From Rhyacophila brunnea (taxonomy: Eukaryota > Arthropoda > Insecta > Trichoptera > Rhyacophilidae), in NCBI GenBank assembly GCA_022495005.1, contig JAGYXB010000509.1, positions 1,984,001 to 2,048,000 of the forward strand: a DNA stretch of 64,000 nt, given 5' to 3'. Of the stretch, positions 1-14,232 are shown piece by piece (the stretch's first letter is position 1; each line of letters begins with the position of its first letter). The notes below the pieces were generated by a model, which was not told the DNA's origin, did not search any database, and saw only the letters and a program-made list of their open reading frames with translations. The position numbers and the translations under genes are program-made.

Positions 1-3000
1 TAAAATGATAAAAGTAGAAAAATCCGCGAAATAGTGAAAACTGAAAAAGTCCTTCGCGAAATTATGAAAGCCGACGAAAGATCAAAATAATGTGATCTCG
101 ATTTTGCCGAATCGATCGCACGCGTCTTCCGTTGGCCTCATAGGTGCCACTTGACGGAAACTAGAATATCCAGCTCTATTTGAGGGCACTGAAAATCCTG
201 GTACAGTTACAATTTCAATTTACAATCATATTTGTGTGAGCTCGGTTACTCAAAACTAACTAATATAAAAACTAAAAAAGGAAAAAGACTTGTGAATTTA
301 CACGAAGAATTTAGGGTAGCCATATCAAATACTCGACCAATATTAAGTTTATGAAATGTGCAAAAGCTCAGGTATCACATTAATTGATTTTCACATCAAA
401 TAAATTGCATTTAGGTAATTTTAGTTACAGTTTTTCCATGTATCTATATATCTCTTCTTTGACTGTTATGTATACTATTTGTATACTATTTGTATTTGTA
501 ATAAAAATTGTGTCAGCATATTTTTCTTTGTGTTCTGACCATTTGATTTTGTTGCACCGCATTTTTTTCTTATGATCAAAAGTTCACCGTGACTTCGAAA
601 AGGTTAAGAACCACTGGATTAGACTAACCCGATATTTATTTCTCTAAAAAGTAAATGTAAAGATCTACTGTAAAAAACAGAAACTTGTTACATAGTCATT
701 TATATTTCATTTTTATCTCTCTTAAATATGCACGTTTATTCATATTTAGTATAATATGTGTGATATATTCATCCATTTTCATTCTTAGCGGGATAGTTTA
801 TAAAAACCAGATTCAAATATATGTATCGTATTCTCCCAAGGTGCAGAACCAACCTGCCACTGGTAATTCCAATTGGGAGGGCAATAACTGTGTTCAAGGA
901 AATTGCATCGGGTGTTGATAAATTCCGCCTACGTGAGAATGAGTTTAAGTGGACGTTATTTTATAAATTCTTAAAATAGGGTCTGCTTAACTCATCCGGT
1001 GTACTTCCTTGTACCTATCTAATTTATCTACTGATCTATCTCTTTTTTATATGTAATACTGTTATATTTATATATCTTTGTTTCTAAATGTCATGCCATG
1101 AACGTCTTAAACTTATAATTTGTAATGTCCACAATATGTTAAAAAAAAAATTGAAATATATTATTATTCACTATAACAGACCATGAGACCCAATGACAGT
1201 AATGTATTTATTAATATAAAAGAAACAATCACTAATACACAGGGAATTAGAAATTCATTTAAGTACATTGGGACCTTATAGAGCATCGAGCTCGAGGCCT
1301 CAGGATCAAAGGCCAGTGCTATAGGTAGGTACCTTTATATTGTGAGAGTCCATCGTTAACGTAATCCAAAATCTATTAACACGAAGACAAAGTCTTAGTT
1401 AAGTAACGTTATTACCAAAATGTGTAATTTAATACGTTTTAGTATTAACTAATTTTTTAAAGTATCTAAATACAAACAAAACTATACTTATTCATAAAAT
1501 ACTAGGTATGTTATAATTAAATAGAATTTTTAATACACCCCCATTTCATATTGTTTTTTTTAATTGTTGCCCACGTGTTGATTATATAAAATGAAAATAT
1601 CAAATGTGTCGCTACATTTCAAAATCAGCCAAGTCCACCTTTAGGTATTTTTGATTTTTTTTGTGAATTGCTGAAGAACTACTGCTTTATAACATTTCTG
1701 CAATATCAAAATGTGAAATTCATTAATTTTAAATATTCTATACACGAAATAATATAAACTTTCACCCTTGTGACTGTGTATTTGAGAAAACAAAAAGCTG
1801 TTTTCCTCCTATTCATATATTATGGACTTAGCTGATTTTGAAATCTAGCGACACAAATAATAAAATTAAAATGCAGGAGGATTGAATGAATACAAGAACT
1901 ACGGTTACCAAATTGAGTAAATTGACTTCAGATTTAATACGTTATTGTAAATTCTACATAAATGTTTTCAATATTGTATAAATGAGGTTTTACTACCATT
2001 ATAAATATGAAGAAAAAGTTTGTCAAAATATGTAAATTAAATACGTTGGTATAAAATTAATAACAATATTTTATACATCATTTAAATGGGATATAATTCA
2101 ATCAATCAATATATAAATTTAAAAAAAAATCATACAGAGCAGTTACATGTTTTAAACCCATTTCACGTATAGTTGGGTACGTAGTGATGTGAAAATACTC
2201 TCAACTCATTTTTCAAAATAACAAGTCAATTGCACCTTAATTGCATCACATTCTCCATTGTGACCGAAACACGTCGTGAAATTTATTAAATTATATTATA
2301 AGTTATTTGTGTATGATGAAATTTAATTTAATTAGGATATAATATATTATCTATTCAACAAGAATTGATAGTTAAAACTGTTTAAGTAATAAATGTATAT
2401 TGGTCTTGCATCACGAATAATTTAATCGTACTCATTTCAATGAAAAATATTATAACATATCGTTTCAAAAACCAATATATAAGATGGAAGTATTATTGGT
2501 ATTAGAGACAGATGGCAGAGTGAAGCAAATTGTGAATAACGTCCAATTTTCTTGTCTGCTCAGACGCCATAGAATATTTTATTGTTTTATGGCACCTAAC
2601 TAAATATAATAATCGTAAAATAACATCGCTTCAGCAAATTTCAGTAGCCCTGTTGTTTTTCTTATTCATTAGGGGAATGTATAAATATATATTTTGAGGT
2701 TATAATATTTTGAAATACCTACATAATAATTTTGAAAAAAGAACAGTATTATTTTGCTATGACATATCATACCAAGTATCGTTTTACATCAGTTTTCTAT
2801 AATAAATACGATATAATAAAATATAAAGGTGCATTAGTTAAATGTTTAACCTATTAGAGACAATCGGCGCCAATTTGACGCCGCTGTTGACTATGTTTGG
2901 TGATTACTGATAATCGGCGACAAATTAAAACTCTATAAATTTTCCTACATATCTTGAAAGACAATTATACATTAAAATGTTTAAATAACCAAAAAAACTG

Positions 3001-3468
3001 ATAAATTAAACGGATAATAAACAAGTTTTAGTAAACTCTTGTCAAATTTATAACAAAATTAAGACTATTGGTCCATTTCCCCTCCTTTAAATCTGTCTCC
3101 AATATGTAGTAATTATAACGCACTGAAAATAAATAATATTGTAAAACTACACATTTATTTCCCTTTAAGCTTGCTTCACTTCAGGAGCTACCCTGCGATC
3201 ACCCTTTCGTTTAACAGCCTATTTGCGACATAATTATTGTACATAAACATATCGCGACCCCGTTTCCATAAGGAATAGTTACCTCAAGGAAATTTGTAAT
3301 CTTTTGTTTAAAAAAATCTCCTCACTATGACAATATATAAAGGCTAATTAATATATAGGTATAAATGTAAACAATTAAAAATGAGTCATAGAACTCAATA
3401 TTTTCAAAGAATTTAGTGATTACCTATATTCAATAATGTCAAACATGTTATATATTATGCATACAAAA
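1..3468. other. Intergenic, no gene seen
   Basis: AT-rich DNA with short spurious open frames only. It holds the inverted repeat at 1604-1856 and a possible SINE scrap near 1285-1335. Confidence 0.6.
1604..1856. repeat. Inverted-repeat (MITE-like) element
   Basis: Arms of about 34 bp at 1604-1637 and 1823-1856 share TGTGTCGCTA.ATTTCAAAAT and CAGC.AAGTCCA. The enclosed DNA (about 185 bp) is AT-rich and non-coding. Confidence 0.65.
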
Positions 3469-3704
3469 TGGTACAGCGACATTTTTTTTTGAATTAATAA
3501 TAACCATGTCCTTGATTTTTCGTACAAGGTAGTTGTTAATAATTTTAAATAATCACAAACACCCAGGCTTTGAGAAAAACACATAAATACTGTGTTCTGA
3601 CCGGGAATTGAACCCAGAACTCTCGGATGAAAGGCAATCGCCATAAGCGTCAATTACATTGAGCTTCTTTACGAGTTGTTTGTTGGCCCTGGTACAGCGA
3701 CATT
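3469..3704 (-). mobile_element. tRNA-derived SINE (family A) with 15-bp target duplication
   Basis: The 206-bp body (3484-3689) lies on the minus strand between direct repeats TGGTACAGCGACATT at 3469-3483 and 3690-3704. Read on the minus strand, it has a degenerate A box, a B box GGGTTCAATTCC, the family motif AAGCCTGGGTGTTTGTGATT, and ends in a poly-A (plus-strand T run at 3482-3490). The intact duplication shows that insertion was by retrotransposition. Confidence 0.9.
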
Positions 3705-6700
3705 GATTGATATTACCCCATTTCATTAAAGTGCGACGTCTCTGACGGTTAAGTCATGTACACTGGATTAAAGAGTTTCAGAAAGCAGAAGTAATATTCA
3801 CCAACGACACTATAAATGTAAATACTTAATATTGTCCATGACGGGGATTCTGGAGGGGGTCAAGTCCCTTGAGAGATAAAAATTTCCCAATCCAATAATG
3901 TGGTATAAAGTAAAAATATATTTAAAAAACAACAATAAAAATATAAAAGTATGACCTACTTAATGTAAAATATTATAATAAGTATTGCGTTATGCGTAGT
4001 AAAACTAAAAAGCTTAATATAATTTACATGATAAGTTTTAGACTCAAAAAAATAATTGTACTTATATACAAAAAGAATATAAACGTGTTAAAATACTTAC
4101 AGACTATAATATTATTCTGCTGACATATTTTTTTGTGTTTATATAGCCTTAAGAAAATAAAAAGAAGAAGAGGAGATTCAATTTCACGCGAAAAGGCGAG
4201 TTCATTATTTGCATACATTTTCATTTCCTTTTGTAAAAATCTCTTGAATTATTTATGAGTCAGCTAATTGCCTGGTTTTCTATTGAAATTTTTCACTCGC
4301 GGTTAAGCTTAATTCCGCAGTGAAAGCCTTTTAATTTACTCCGTCACTATAGAAGATTTTTTTAGATTGAAAGCTGATGTCTCCCACTCAAAAACTGGCC
4401 AAAATTTTTATATGGTTTTCATTTGAATTAGTAATCTATAGAATTTTGCTTGAAAATATTAAGGTCATACTCTTTTGATGTCAAATATTAAAAGTAGATA
4501 TAGCCACAGTTACTTAAAGTAGTCTTTCTATTCCTCATGATATGTAATAAAGATATAAGTACCATTTTATCAGAGACTTAGTATATCATGAAAATTTTTG
4601 CGTCTTTTAGCGCCTCTGTAAATTGTAAAATTTGAAACCTATATCGTAAAGTATACAGTCGATTGGTTGAATATTTTAAACGACAAATTTTAATTAGATA
4701 TGCCTAATTGAAATTAAAAAAACTTTATTGTCAGCTTTATACAATACTAATATGAAACCTTATGATTTCAAAGGAAATTATTAAACAAATTATTCGAAAC
4801 TTATTAACTAGGTAAAAATATTTGCATTTAGTTAAATATAGTAAGATATATTTTTATGTGGATCAATTTTTGAGAACCATTTGATTTTTTATCCAGATAC
4901 CTAGATAATTGTCTTTAAGAATGGATTTCAAAGTAAAAGTATATGATTAATATTATGAATTATGTAAATGAGCTCTCAACTAATCCCAACATAGAGCTTT
5001 TCGTGTAAATATTTATTTTTAGTTATTGACGAAATGAATTTTAGGGAACTATTTTCAAAGATGTACAGTGATATGAAAAAAAAAACATTATTATTTTATA
5101 CATATATACGCATGTAATTAGTATATAGTTGAATCCACAGAAAAGAAAATAAATAGAACTCCGATCTCCTATTCTACAAACGTTTGAAAGTGAAGCAGGA
5201 TTTTAGTAGTGTGAGTAAATGTGTGGACGCAAAAAAAATGACCTTCGTAGCACGCACAGAGCCGCATTATTGATGACTACTTTCAGTAGAAAGACTTAAT
5301 ACGAAACATATTTTAAATACTTACATATTACTAATATTAGTGTTTTAACGCGTTTTTAAATTAACATACATACTTATTAATTTCACACACAATTAGGAAT
5401 ATACTTTCTAGAAATTAAAAAAAGGATATTAATTTGGTTTTTTAGAAAGTATATTTATATGAAATGAATGAACATAAATAACACATTGTACAGAATAATT
5501 ATGAAAAATATTAAATATAATTATAAAAATCCCATTCAACTTATACGTCACATAATATATAAGATTAAGTAATAACAAGATAAGTACAGCAATATTTACA
5601 TACAACAGGTAATTCTAAATAGGTATAACATTAATCGCATTTATAATAATATATTAACAGAAAGCATACATTTTGTCTTATACCTAACTTACTGTCATCC
5701 ATCAAACACACATTTTATTAATGGTGTGGGTTGAAAAAATCAATCTAATAAACAATAATGATGGGACCCATGTAGGGCTTCCAATTATTATTAACCAGAG
5801 GAAAATTACTTACTATCCAGTTAGCGGTTAGTTTGCTTATTTACATTATTTACAATATATTTGTATACAAACAAAATTATTTACGGGCAAGACAAGACGT
5901 GTACCTACTCAATTTAGGGGATTAAGCAAAAAACCCAAAGCAGTTGTCGATATCCCACAGCTCTATAGATTTGCCGTGGATATCTAAGCCACGCGTAATC
6001 CTTAAAGACCGCCGCGCTATTATTTATTCTATGGAATTTGTCTCACACTATATCAATAACAATAAAAGTAAGCCATTTAAAGGGTAAGTAAGTTATAAAG
6101 TAATTTAGGCAGGCGATTTTATTACTTGAGTGAAGACTGAGTTGTTGATTATTTGTTACGACGCGACGTTTTTGAAAAAGCTTTCACATGTTATTTTCGC
6201 GGTTTGTCTCTTTAGTTCATATACCTACTAATAATTATATAATAATAATCCGGTTTTCGGTTAGTTTACATATCCGCGGTTACCCAGTTAGCAGGTTTCA
6301 GTAAAAACAGGGTTGGAAGCTCTAAATCTATTAACACGCTATTCATTTTTCGTATACAAATATGAAAAACGACGATACGGACGTAAATAAGAAAATATTA
6401 TACACGATTTATTCAATCGAGACAGGGAGAAAAACCAAATATCAACTTTTTTGACTTTTCTGTCGCATGTATAATGGAAGATCTCTCTAAACATGGCATT
6501 ATCACTTCCCTTCCGACTAAATATAGGTAGGTACACAATACATCTACGGTGAGCAATAATACATAACTGAAACATTTAATGACTTCAAAATAAAGTGATA
6601 GTCAGCAATTACAAGGTTTTTTGTCTGCTTATGGTAGTCGAGATGGATATCCAAAACAAGGTACCTATTTGGAATGATAAAAAGATCATGGCTATGTCAA

Positions 6701-6778
6701 AATGCCGACGGAGATTAGGTATGTCGACGTAGTTTTAAAATTTGAAATAATATAGCTAGCCATGTGTTTTTTTTAAAT
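3705..6778. other. Intergenic, no gene seen
   Basis: AT-rich; the only structure found is the candidate terminal-repeat element 5773-6324. Open frames here are below 80 codons and lack coding character. Confidence 0.6.
5773..6324. mobile_element. Candidate hAT-like terminal-repeat element
   Basis: The left end TAGGGCTTCCAA and the complement of the right end (TAGAGCTTCCAACCCTG) are inverted, and both subterminal regions hold GGTTAGTTT-type motifs. No matching target duplication was seen, so the boundaries are tentative. Confidence 0.4.
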
Positions 6779-6960
6779 TCATAATCGGCGGCAGTGCGTA
6801 AGGTACTGGCCTTCCATCCCAGATGATGAGTTCTGGGTTCGATCCCGGTGAAGTCAAAATATATTTACATAATCTAATATGTAAATTCCTTAAGCCTGGG
6901 AGTTTTACCACTATTATTGGGCTTCACGGCCTGTTATGGTGTTTAATAAAGAAACAAATA
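6779..6960 (+). mobile_element. tRNA-derived SINE related to family A, different 3' tail
   Basis: The head holds GCGTAAGGTACTGGCCTTCC and the B box GGGTTCGATCCC at 6836-6847. The motif AAGCCTGGGAGTTTTACC matches the body of family A, but the end (GGCCTGTTATGGTGTTTAAT) differs. Boundaries and target duplication are unclear. Confidence 0.7.
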
Positions 6961-9380
6961 ATAATTATAAAAAATAATACAGCCCCTTTATAAACATTAT
7001 ATATGTATACAATACTTATGTGTTTACGTTATTTCTTGATAATAGAAAGTAACATTCAGACCATCGACATCTAATTCAAATATAATTTTCTACAGTAAAT
7101 ATTTTACTATATAACTATAACAATACTAACCTAACATGATCTTGATCTTGATCTTGATCCCGTGGAAATCTGTTATGCCAAAAGTCAATTCTTAGTATAA
7201 TATCATTAATTATTCATAAAATATTTGAAATCGTTAAACTTTGTAATTTGTGTGTTTATCTCTTCATTTTGTGATTAAAATGAATATTGACAGTAAATAA
7301 ATGCACATTTACCTATGCATATTGCATACGCAACTGTATAAATCATTATTATAAACAAAACAGTTATAATTATTGATTATAATAAATATTATCTAATATT
7401 CCCTGTCTGAAATGCGGCCCTGTTATTCAAACAAAACACACGTATTATATGCATACAATGGTGTGCGTCGCACTTTCCAAATACACCCAATATTGTTTGT
7501 GCGTCGTCAAATACCACGCGTAAAATTAATTTTAATTCATGTTAAGATATTGACATATATATTCAAAATAACAACAAAAATATGCTTTCTTGTGAAATGT
7601 AGTTGCTCTATTTGTTTTATTTTTCATATTTGTATCGCTACTACAACCTTTTACTGAACATATTGCCATTTTCAATTTTAAATTAACATAAAACCGAGAG
7701 CACTGAGGCAGTTGTCAGACCGACGCACAAGTTTAGAGTGACGTTTTCTGAACACGCGGTTTAAGTTTACCTTACTCGAGATCTGTTGCTTGCGTAGCCT
7801 TACCGGTTGGGTATTTCAGTTCCCTATATTTCTGAGTTCCCTGGTTGAATCCTTTTCATAACGCATAAATGTGTATATTGTGGAGGTATGAAAACTGCTT
7901 ATAACAAATTTTTTAACAAAAATATATTACTTGTACTCATTAACCATAACCAATTATTGCTAAATTTATATATCGAAGGTTGATACTAAATAATATGTTA
8001 TATATTGTAATATACGCAAAAGTCGCGTGTGGTGACTTTTTTGGTCTTTTTAGGTGTGTTGTCAAAAAATACATACCATATCTACTATATTATTGTCTAC
8101 TTAGGCCACTAAGGGTTTTGTAACTGATTTTCTTGAAACAAAGTTTAAGTTTTACACTTAAAATTTCTTACTACTGAATTGTATAATGGATACATAATAT
8201 TTTCAAAACATAGTATTTTAACGAATATTTTTGGGCATACTCCGTATCCATATCATTTATTGGCCACGCGCCACCGATATGTACGTATTTATTAAAACAA
8301 TAAGCGTTAATTCTGACAAAATATTACTAAAAGATCACAAATTAGAAGTTATTCGAAATAAGGCTACATCCGAATTTCATCCCTCCAACAGACTTCAAAC
8401 CAGGACCTCTCACATAATAACGTGCTACCTATATGGGAGAAAGGTACAAATTTTGCACACAATGAGTAATTTATTGTATTACTGTACCTTTTTATATGCC
8501 TATATGAGAGGGTACACGTAGATTCAAAACGGCAACATACTAGCATGATTTTGTACAGGTTATTTTAAGACGTGATTTTGTTATATAGGTACTAAACTCT
8601 CGAATATATTTTCCGTGATAAAATAGTAGCGTACATAGGTATCTAAATAATACATATCGAAATCTCATAAAATATAACTTTGATATATCCTCAGGTGAAT
8701 TTGAAAATAGAGAGAATACAGATATGGGTATACTAGGGATTGTAAGACTAGGCAGAATTTTCAATTTCGGCATTCTTAAATATTTCCTGCAGTAGAACCA
8801 AAGTAGATAATAAAAAAATAATATGTGGGTATGTATAGAGAATTAGAATAACCATTTGGTAACACCCATTTGAACCATCGGGTCCCTTCGCAGTAAACGT
8901 AGTGGTGGAAATTTTGTGGTATTTACTGGAAGAAAACTTATGTGATTGAAAAATGTTTTGTGATTAATAAATAAATATACATTATGTAACATCTTAAAAT
9001 AAGATTGTCAATAATGTTTTGCCATTAATAATAATTTAAGGAAAGCATCATAAATTATCTAGATTTTAATAAGTACATTTATTTAGAATTATTGTCTTTA
9101 AGTAATATTGTTTGGTTATTGACAATGCGATATTTTTGGCAAACAACGATTAAAAACTGAGTCTTAATTGTCGTGATTTCAGTATTTTCAATATCAGGAT
9201 ATCAAGATCGAGAAGTTGAGTAGGAATCCGGAATCCCGGTATTGTAAGCCCTGGCGTGTGCGTTGATAAAAAAAGAATATTTGTGTTGCCGTTCAAAAAA
9301 ATTGAAAAAAAATAATCTCAAAGGTGCATTTAAACGTTTGATCGTTCGTTCCCATAATAATTTTCACTTGCAATAATAAA
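6961..9380. other. Intergenic, no gene seen
   Basis: It contains the GATCTT repeat. The somewhat GC-richer stretch 7690-7850 shows no recognisable coding or repeat structure. The open frames of 81-96 codons at 7412-7657 and 8231-8521 have no family resemblance. Confidence 0.55.
7138..7159. repeat. GATCTT microsatellite
   Basis: Three and two-thirds perfect copies of the hexamer GATCTT. Confidence 0.9.
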
Positions 9381-9580
9381 GAAGGCCGTTTTCTCTGCGG
9401 CAGTTTCGCGGGCCCCTGGGGAAATTCCGAAGGATCCTCGGCCGACCGAAGTTTTCACCTCGTAGATTCTCCGCCCTGCTAACGGGGAACCCCCCGGAGT
9501 GGCTCAAGATTTCCGCCCACCTGATTTCGCCCCTGCCTTGGGCGCCAACTGCCTTACCTACGCATGCTGTGATTTTGGAG
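9381..9580. other. GC- and CpG-rich island in AT-rich desert
   Basis: About 200 bp with clearly higher GC (runs such as GCGGGCCCCTGGGG, CTCGGCCGACCGAAG, GGGGAACCCCCCGGAG) and many CpGs. One plus-strand frame is open without an ATG from about 9377 to beyond 9640 (containing FRRILGRPKFSPRRFSALL and NPPEWLKISAHL). I do not recognise a family. It may be a young or foreign repeat fragment or a fossil coding exon. Confidence 0.6.
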
Positions 9581-12130
9581 ATGACGGGGATATTGTACAG
9601 ACTGTTTTGTTTATTATTTCATACGCCATATCCTGTATTTTGATATATCCATAGGTATGTATTCAGAAATAAAGTATACACAGATTCGAACGTTTTTCTT
9701 TTGAAAATCTATTTAAAAAAATCAAATCATAAATTCTCTGAGTTTAAAAAAAGAATGTAAGCAATATTTTACCTACATAATGATCTTTGTTAACATTACG
9801 TTATACTTGATAAAAATATCATAAAGTAATCAGGATGACAAACACACAATTTAGAAAAAAAATCACATTAAATAGTTATTCTGATATTTTAGATTATTTC
9901 AGTGTGACCTTTGATTTATTGATTTAACTTGATAATTTTAATATTATTTCGATGATACATGCCAAATAAATAAAAACACAGTGAGTACAAGGTTATTTCA
10001 AAATTATAAGAAATTCAGTTATCTCAGTTTTAATAAAGGTAGGTAGGTACTGTATTTTATTGAGACGTTTACACGAAATATAAAAAAATACAAAAGTAAT
10101 AAATATTTACTATATTTTATCGACAACAGTTTACTAGGATACGTACTATAATAGTAAGCTAAATATTCGATAAAAATTGTAAGACTAATTGGTTAACATG
10201 GTTTCAAAAGTTCCCAGCCCAGTTTTAGCTTCAACTTAAAAGACATAGTATTATAGTTTTACAACTATTTTACATCAAATATTTATATTTAAATATCTTT
10301 AACTCAATTGCAACATTTTTTTTATTAAGTATTTTGATGACAGAGTAGTTACACTGTTATTTCTTGTTATCAAAACTATGAAAATGGGACTTGAATGATA
10401 AATTAGAACTCATTGTTTGTTAATATAAGACACGTTATTTTGTTGGCTAAAATAATTTAAAATTTAATATCACACATTACTCAATTTAACTTTATCAACA
10501 CACATTATTAATAAACTTAATATATCTATTTATACAAATAATAGAATTACTTAATAATAGCATTTGTCAAAATTTTTGAAATATTTAAGTTTTGATCAAT
10601 ATTTTAACGATTTCCATCGTATTTAATTCTTTAGTTTATTTAAATTTAACTAAAAATATACTTTACTAATCGAATGCAAAATCTGTATAGACTATACAGA
10701 TCTTAAAAAGGTAGGAAGTCACAAGATAAAACTTCTCAAAAATAACGAACTTACAATAATTCATCATAACTTGATAATGGTGGCAGTGGTAGAGTAGTGA
10801 GGTAAGGTATGGGTAGAAGAGCGTGATACCTAGATCCAACCACTATAATATTATATCCCATTGATTTTAAAAGACAATAAGGGAATACATTATATTATTA
10901 AGATGTAATTATTCTACTTCTTAAGAAAATCGCTGACGATCGTTTGTACTTCATACAAATCATATGAAGCAACGGACATCCTATATTTCATTAAGATGAG
11001 TTTACCGAACATTGTTTTAGAAAGTTTATTCAAGTTTGCAGGTGTGCTCATTAAATTAACGTTAGGATGTTACCGGTGAAGTGTTTCATGTTTAAGACTT
11101 AAATTAAAACACTTTGATCTGTTTCTTATCATGTTATGAATAATATTTTTGAGTGCAATCTGGAAGATGGTTTAATAAATCTTACATACATATTTAATAT
11201 GTATAAAATAGCGTAATAGATTTTATAAAGATTACATTTGGTTTGGAGGCATCTTTGTGATTGCATACTGCTTGTCTATTGGGATATTGCTCACGACTAT
11301 TAATATAGTGAATATAGGTTAAAAAAACGAAGAAAGTTGATTTTCAGTAAGTTTGACCCCAAACTCAAAGTATCATCCAAAGCAGTGCTGCCTGGAATAA
11401 TGCAGTTACATTAGTGCCAGTTTCAACACCACTTTTAAACATATCCCACGGAGGATAGCTCGTTATTTTCATACTGACGATAAGTCACACGTTAATATAA
11501 TTAGATTATTTATTTTAACATACGGGTAGTTTGAATATAAAATATTGAAATGTAATCTATGTATTATGGTATAAAGCTATAAACACAACAACAGGCAATG
11601 TGACCCAATGAGTAGTATAAGCAAAATAATTATTACATAAATATCCGTGGATTTAGAAAATCACACACGTGAATGTATTGTGACCTCACCGAGAATCAAG
11701 ACTGGAGCATAATACATGGATGAGAAGCCAGTGGCTTTACGTACTAGAACTACGATGGCCCAAGAAATGCGAATGTTGGCGCTCTTCGATGTATTTTGAA
11801 ACTCCAATACGGTGTTGATAGACGGCAAACATTTGCCGGTTATCGGTCACAAACATGTATCTCACTCTCTTCATAATCATGACCACCGCGTGATGACGTA
11901 TACTTTACTTATGCCACCGTAGTGAAGAGGTAACATAAAGCAATGAATCGTACGATTGAAAATAGCAATACACAAAAAATTCAGAATAATTATCGGTCCA
12001 ATAAAACATCTGTAGAATTAATTAATATTATTATGGTGTTCTCTCAACCCTCTTTATAGTATGGATATATGAACCCTAAACCATGATATGTCATGGGGAA
12101 TTGACACTTACAAGTATGCATCCTTAAAGT
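9581..12130. other. Intergenic, no gene seen
   Basis: AT-rich and free of long open frames. A 21-bp near-palindrome ATCTGTATA..TATACAGAT lies at about 10681-10701. Confidence 0.55.
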
Positions 12131-12440
12131 TACATGGACTGACCGGGTGACGTTCTGAATCGAATGGAAAAGGACCAATAAGTATTGCGTAGGATCAGAA
12201 TAATAAAACTGTACTACCTTCTACATTATGAGAGGACAAAAATACAGTATTCTCCAACTTGTTATAAAAGAAAAGACAAAGAAGAGATTAACGGTAACCG
12301 TTGTATTTCGTAGATTAGGAAACTACGTGATTGGCACGAGCGCAGCTTCGTTGAACTTTTCCAGGTAACAGATGATAAAGCAAAGATCGCCCAGATGGTG
12401 ACCGATGGTACAATAAGAAGAATGATGTTATGACCGAAAT
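12131..12440 (+). mobile_element. Non-LTR retrotransposon 3' remnant
   Basis: Conceptual translation across several frameshifts gives the C-terminal tail typical of insect LINE polymerases. Near 12160 there is NRMEKD, near 12230 RGQKYSILQLVI, near 12310 a W..K.RDWHERSF..LF block, and then DDKAKIAQMV. Stops and frame changes show it is long dead. The family is not assigned. Confidence 0.7.
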
Positions 12441-14232
12441 AGGTATTGGCTAAAAAAAATTTGCAAAATTTATAATAATTATATTGTTTTAAAATTAATT
12501 TACTATCATTTTTTTCAAGTAAATTTAACTCAATAATATCTGTATTATATTTTATACATTATAGCTCTCTTAAAATACATCAAATAAGAAAAATACTTTT
12601 ATAAAACAGTCAATATTGGTCTAGACTATAAATTGCAGAAGTTTTAAAATACAATTTTTGAAAATGATTGCTTTGGGACCGGTGGGTCAGAGCTTTTTTT
12701 TTTAAATAAATCACTTCAGATTACATACGTCTTGAAGATATTATGTCATAAAAGATCTTCACTTCACAATGGCTTTTTCAGAAAAAAAATCTCGTATATT
12801 ATAACATGAAACCGAAAATGATATATATTACGTATTGTTGTGGGTACCTAATACTTTTTGACAGACGTTTGCAGCAATTTTTACAATATTAATATGAAAT
12901 AAATAAAACAAAATTAATCCTTTTCGTGAAATGTAATTTTGATTGAAAATGTATTATTAATATAATATTATGTAGTATTTTTTTATTAAAAAAAACCGTA
13001 TCGATACTTTCATATTATTGTAAGAAAGTTAGCTATAATTCTTTCTAAAGGTTTTATCACTGATAAATTGAGTGAAGGCTTATAACTTCTGCATCATACA
13101 AAATGATAGAGAAGACATAGTATTCATTTTTCAAATTCTAAAACATTGACTGATTTATATTGTATCAATATTATGTATAAGTATGTAAACTAATTATTAT
13201 TTTGTTATTCAACTGTGGAATAAAAATATAACATATCATCACGAAGAGTATAAATATCATTATCACGTATGTATAACTTCAGGTATTTGGAAACTAGGTA
13301 GGTATGTATATTTAATAATTAATGGATAAACTCCATCACCTAGAAAGTCGTCGAGTCGCTACCGCTAAAAAGATTATTTGGGTCTTCCCATACTGGATGT
13401 GGTATTAACAGATTTTTGTTTATACACATTAAGTCCATACTATGGTTTCAAAAAAAACATGTGAATTTTTCGCCAGACCCGAGAACCACGAAAAACCTGA
13501 CGCCTAACCGCTCGGACATCGTAGGTATTAGGTAAGCAATTATATGTATTGATTAATTTAATCACTTCAATAAATATACAGTCAGTTTACTTCAGTAAAT
13601 TATTAAATAATCATATAAAATTGCATGTTTCGCATTCTGCCGCTAGGTGCAAAAAAAGTAGGCCGACGCTTCGCATTGAGAGTAGGTTTAAATCACGGAT
13701 TCAAATTTAATAATTATGTATGTTCAATGTAGTTGAAGTTTTAATAATATACCATAAACACAAATTGGTTTAAGTAAGGTATATATCTATGTTATAATAA
13801 CTATAATTTATCTATATAGTGCGATGGTAAATAGTTAAAGGAGCATTTTTCTAGTTTTCTTCCAAGATTCGTTTAAAATCAAATATTATTAATTTTTCTG
13901 TAGTACACTTCTGCAAATGTTGTATTACAATATTTAATTTGCATGACGTCTTTAAAATATAATTAAAAAATAAATGTCAAAAGACGTTAAATACACATGT
14001 TAATTAAAATAAAACCTCTATATAGGTAATTAAGAAAAAAATGGCTTGACAATAATAGATCAAACCAGAACAGTCTAGACACTCTAGACTCTAGTTCCTA
14101 GGACTCGCTGGTGATCCGCAAATTTTTGGCGACCAAATGTATTTGCTAAAAATTTAAATAAAATCTTCAAAACTCTTCCAAAGGCAAGTGTTTCTGCATT
14201 GTGATTTTGTTATTAAAATAGATTCATGGTTT
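12441..14232. other. Intergenic, no gene seen
   Basis: AT-rich; it holds only the SINE at 13415-13525. Confidence 0.55.
13415..13525 (-). mobile_element. tRNA-derived SINE (family B), minus strand
   Basis: On the minus strand the head GATGTCCGAGCGGTTAGGCG looks like a serine/leucine-type tRNA 5' half. It is followed by a degenerate T arm (CGTGGTTCTCGGGTCTGGCG) and then AAAAATTCACATGTTTTTTT. Confidence 0.6.
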
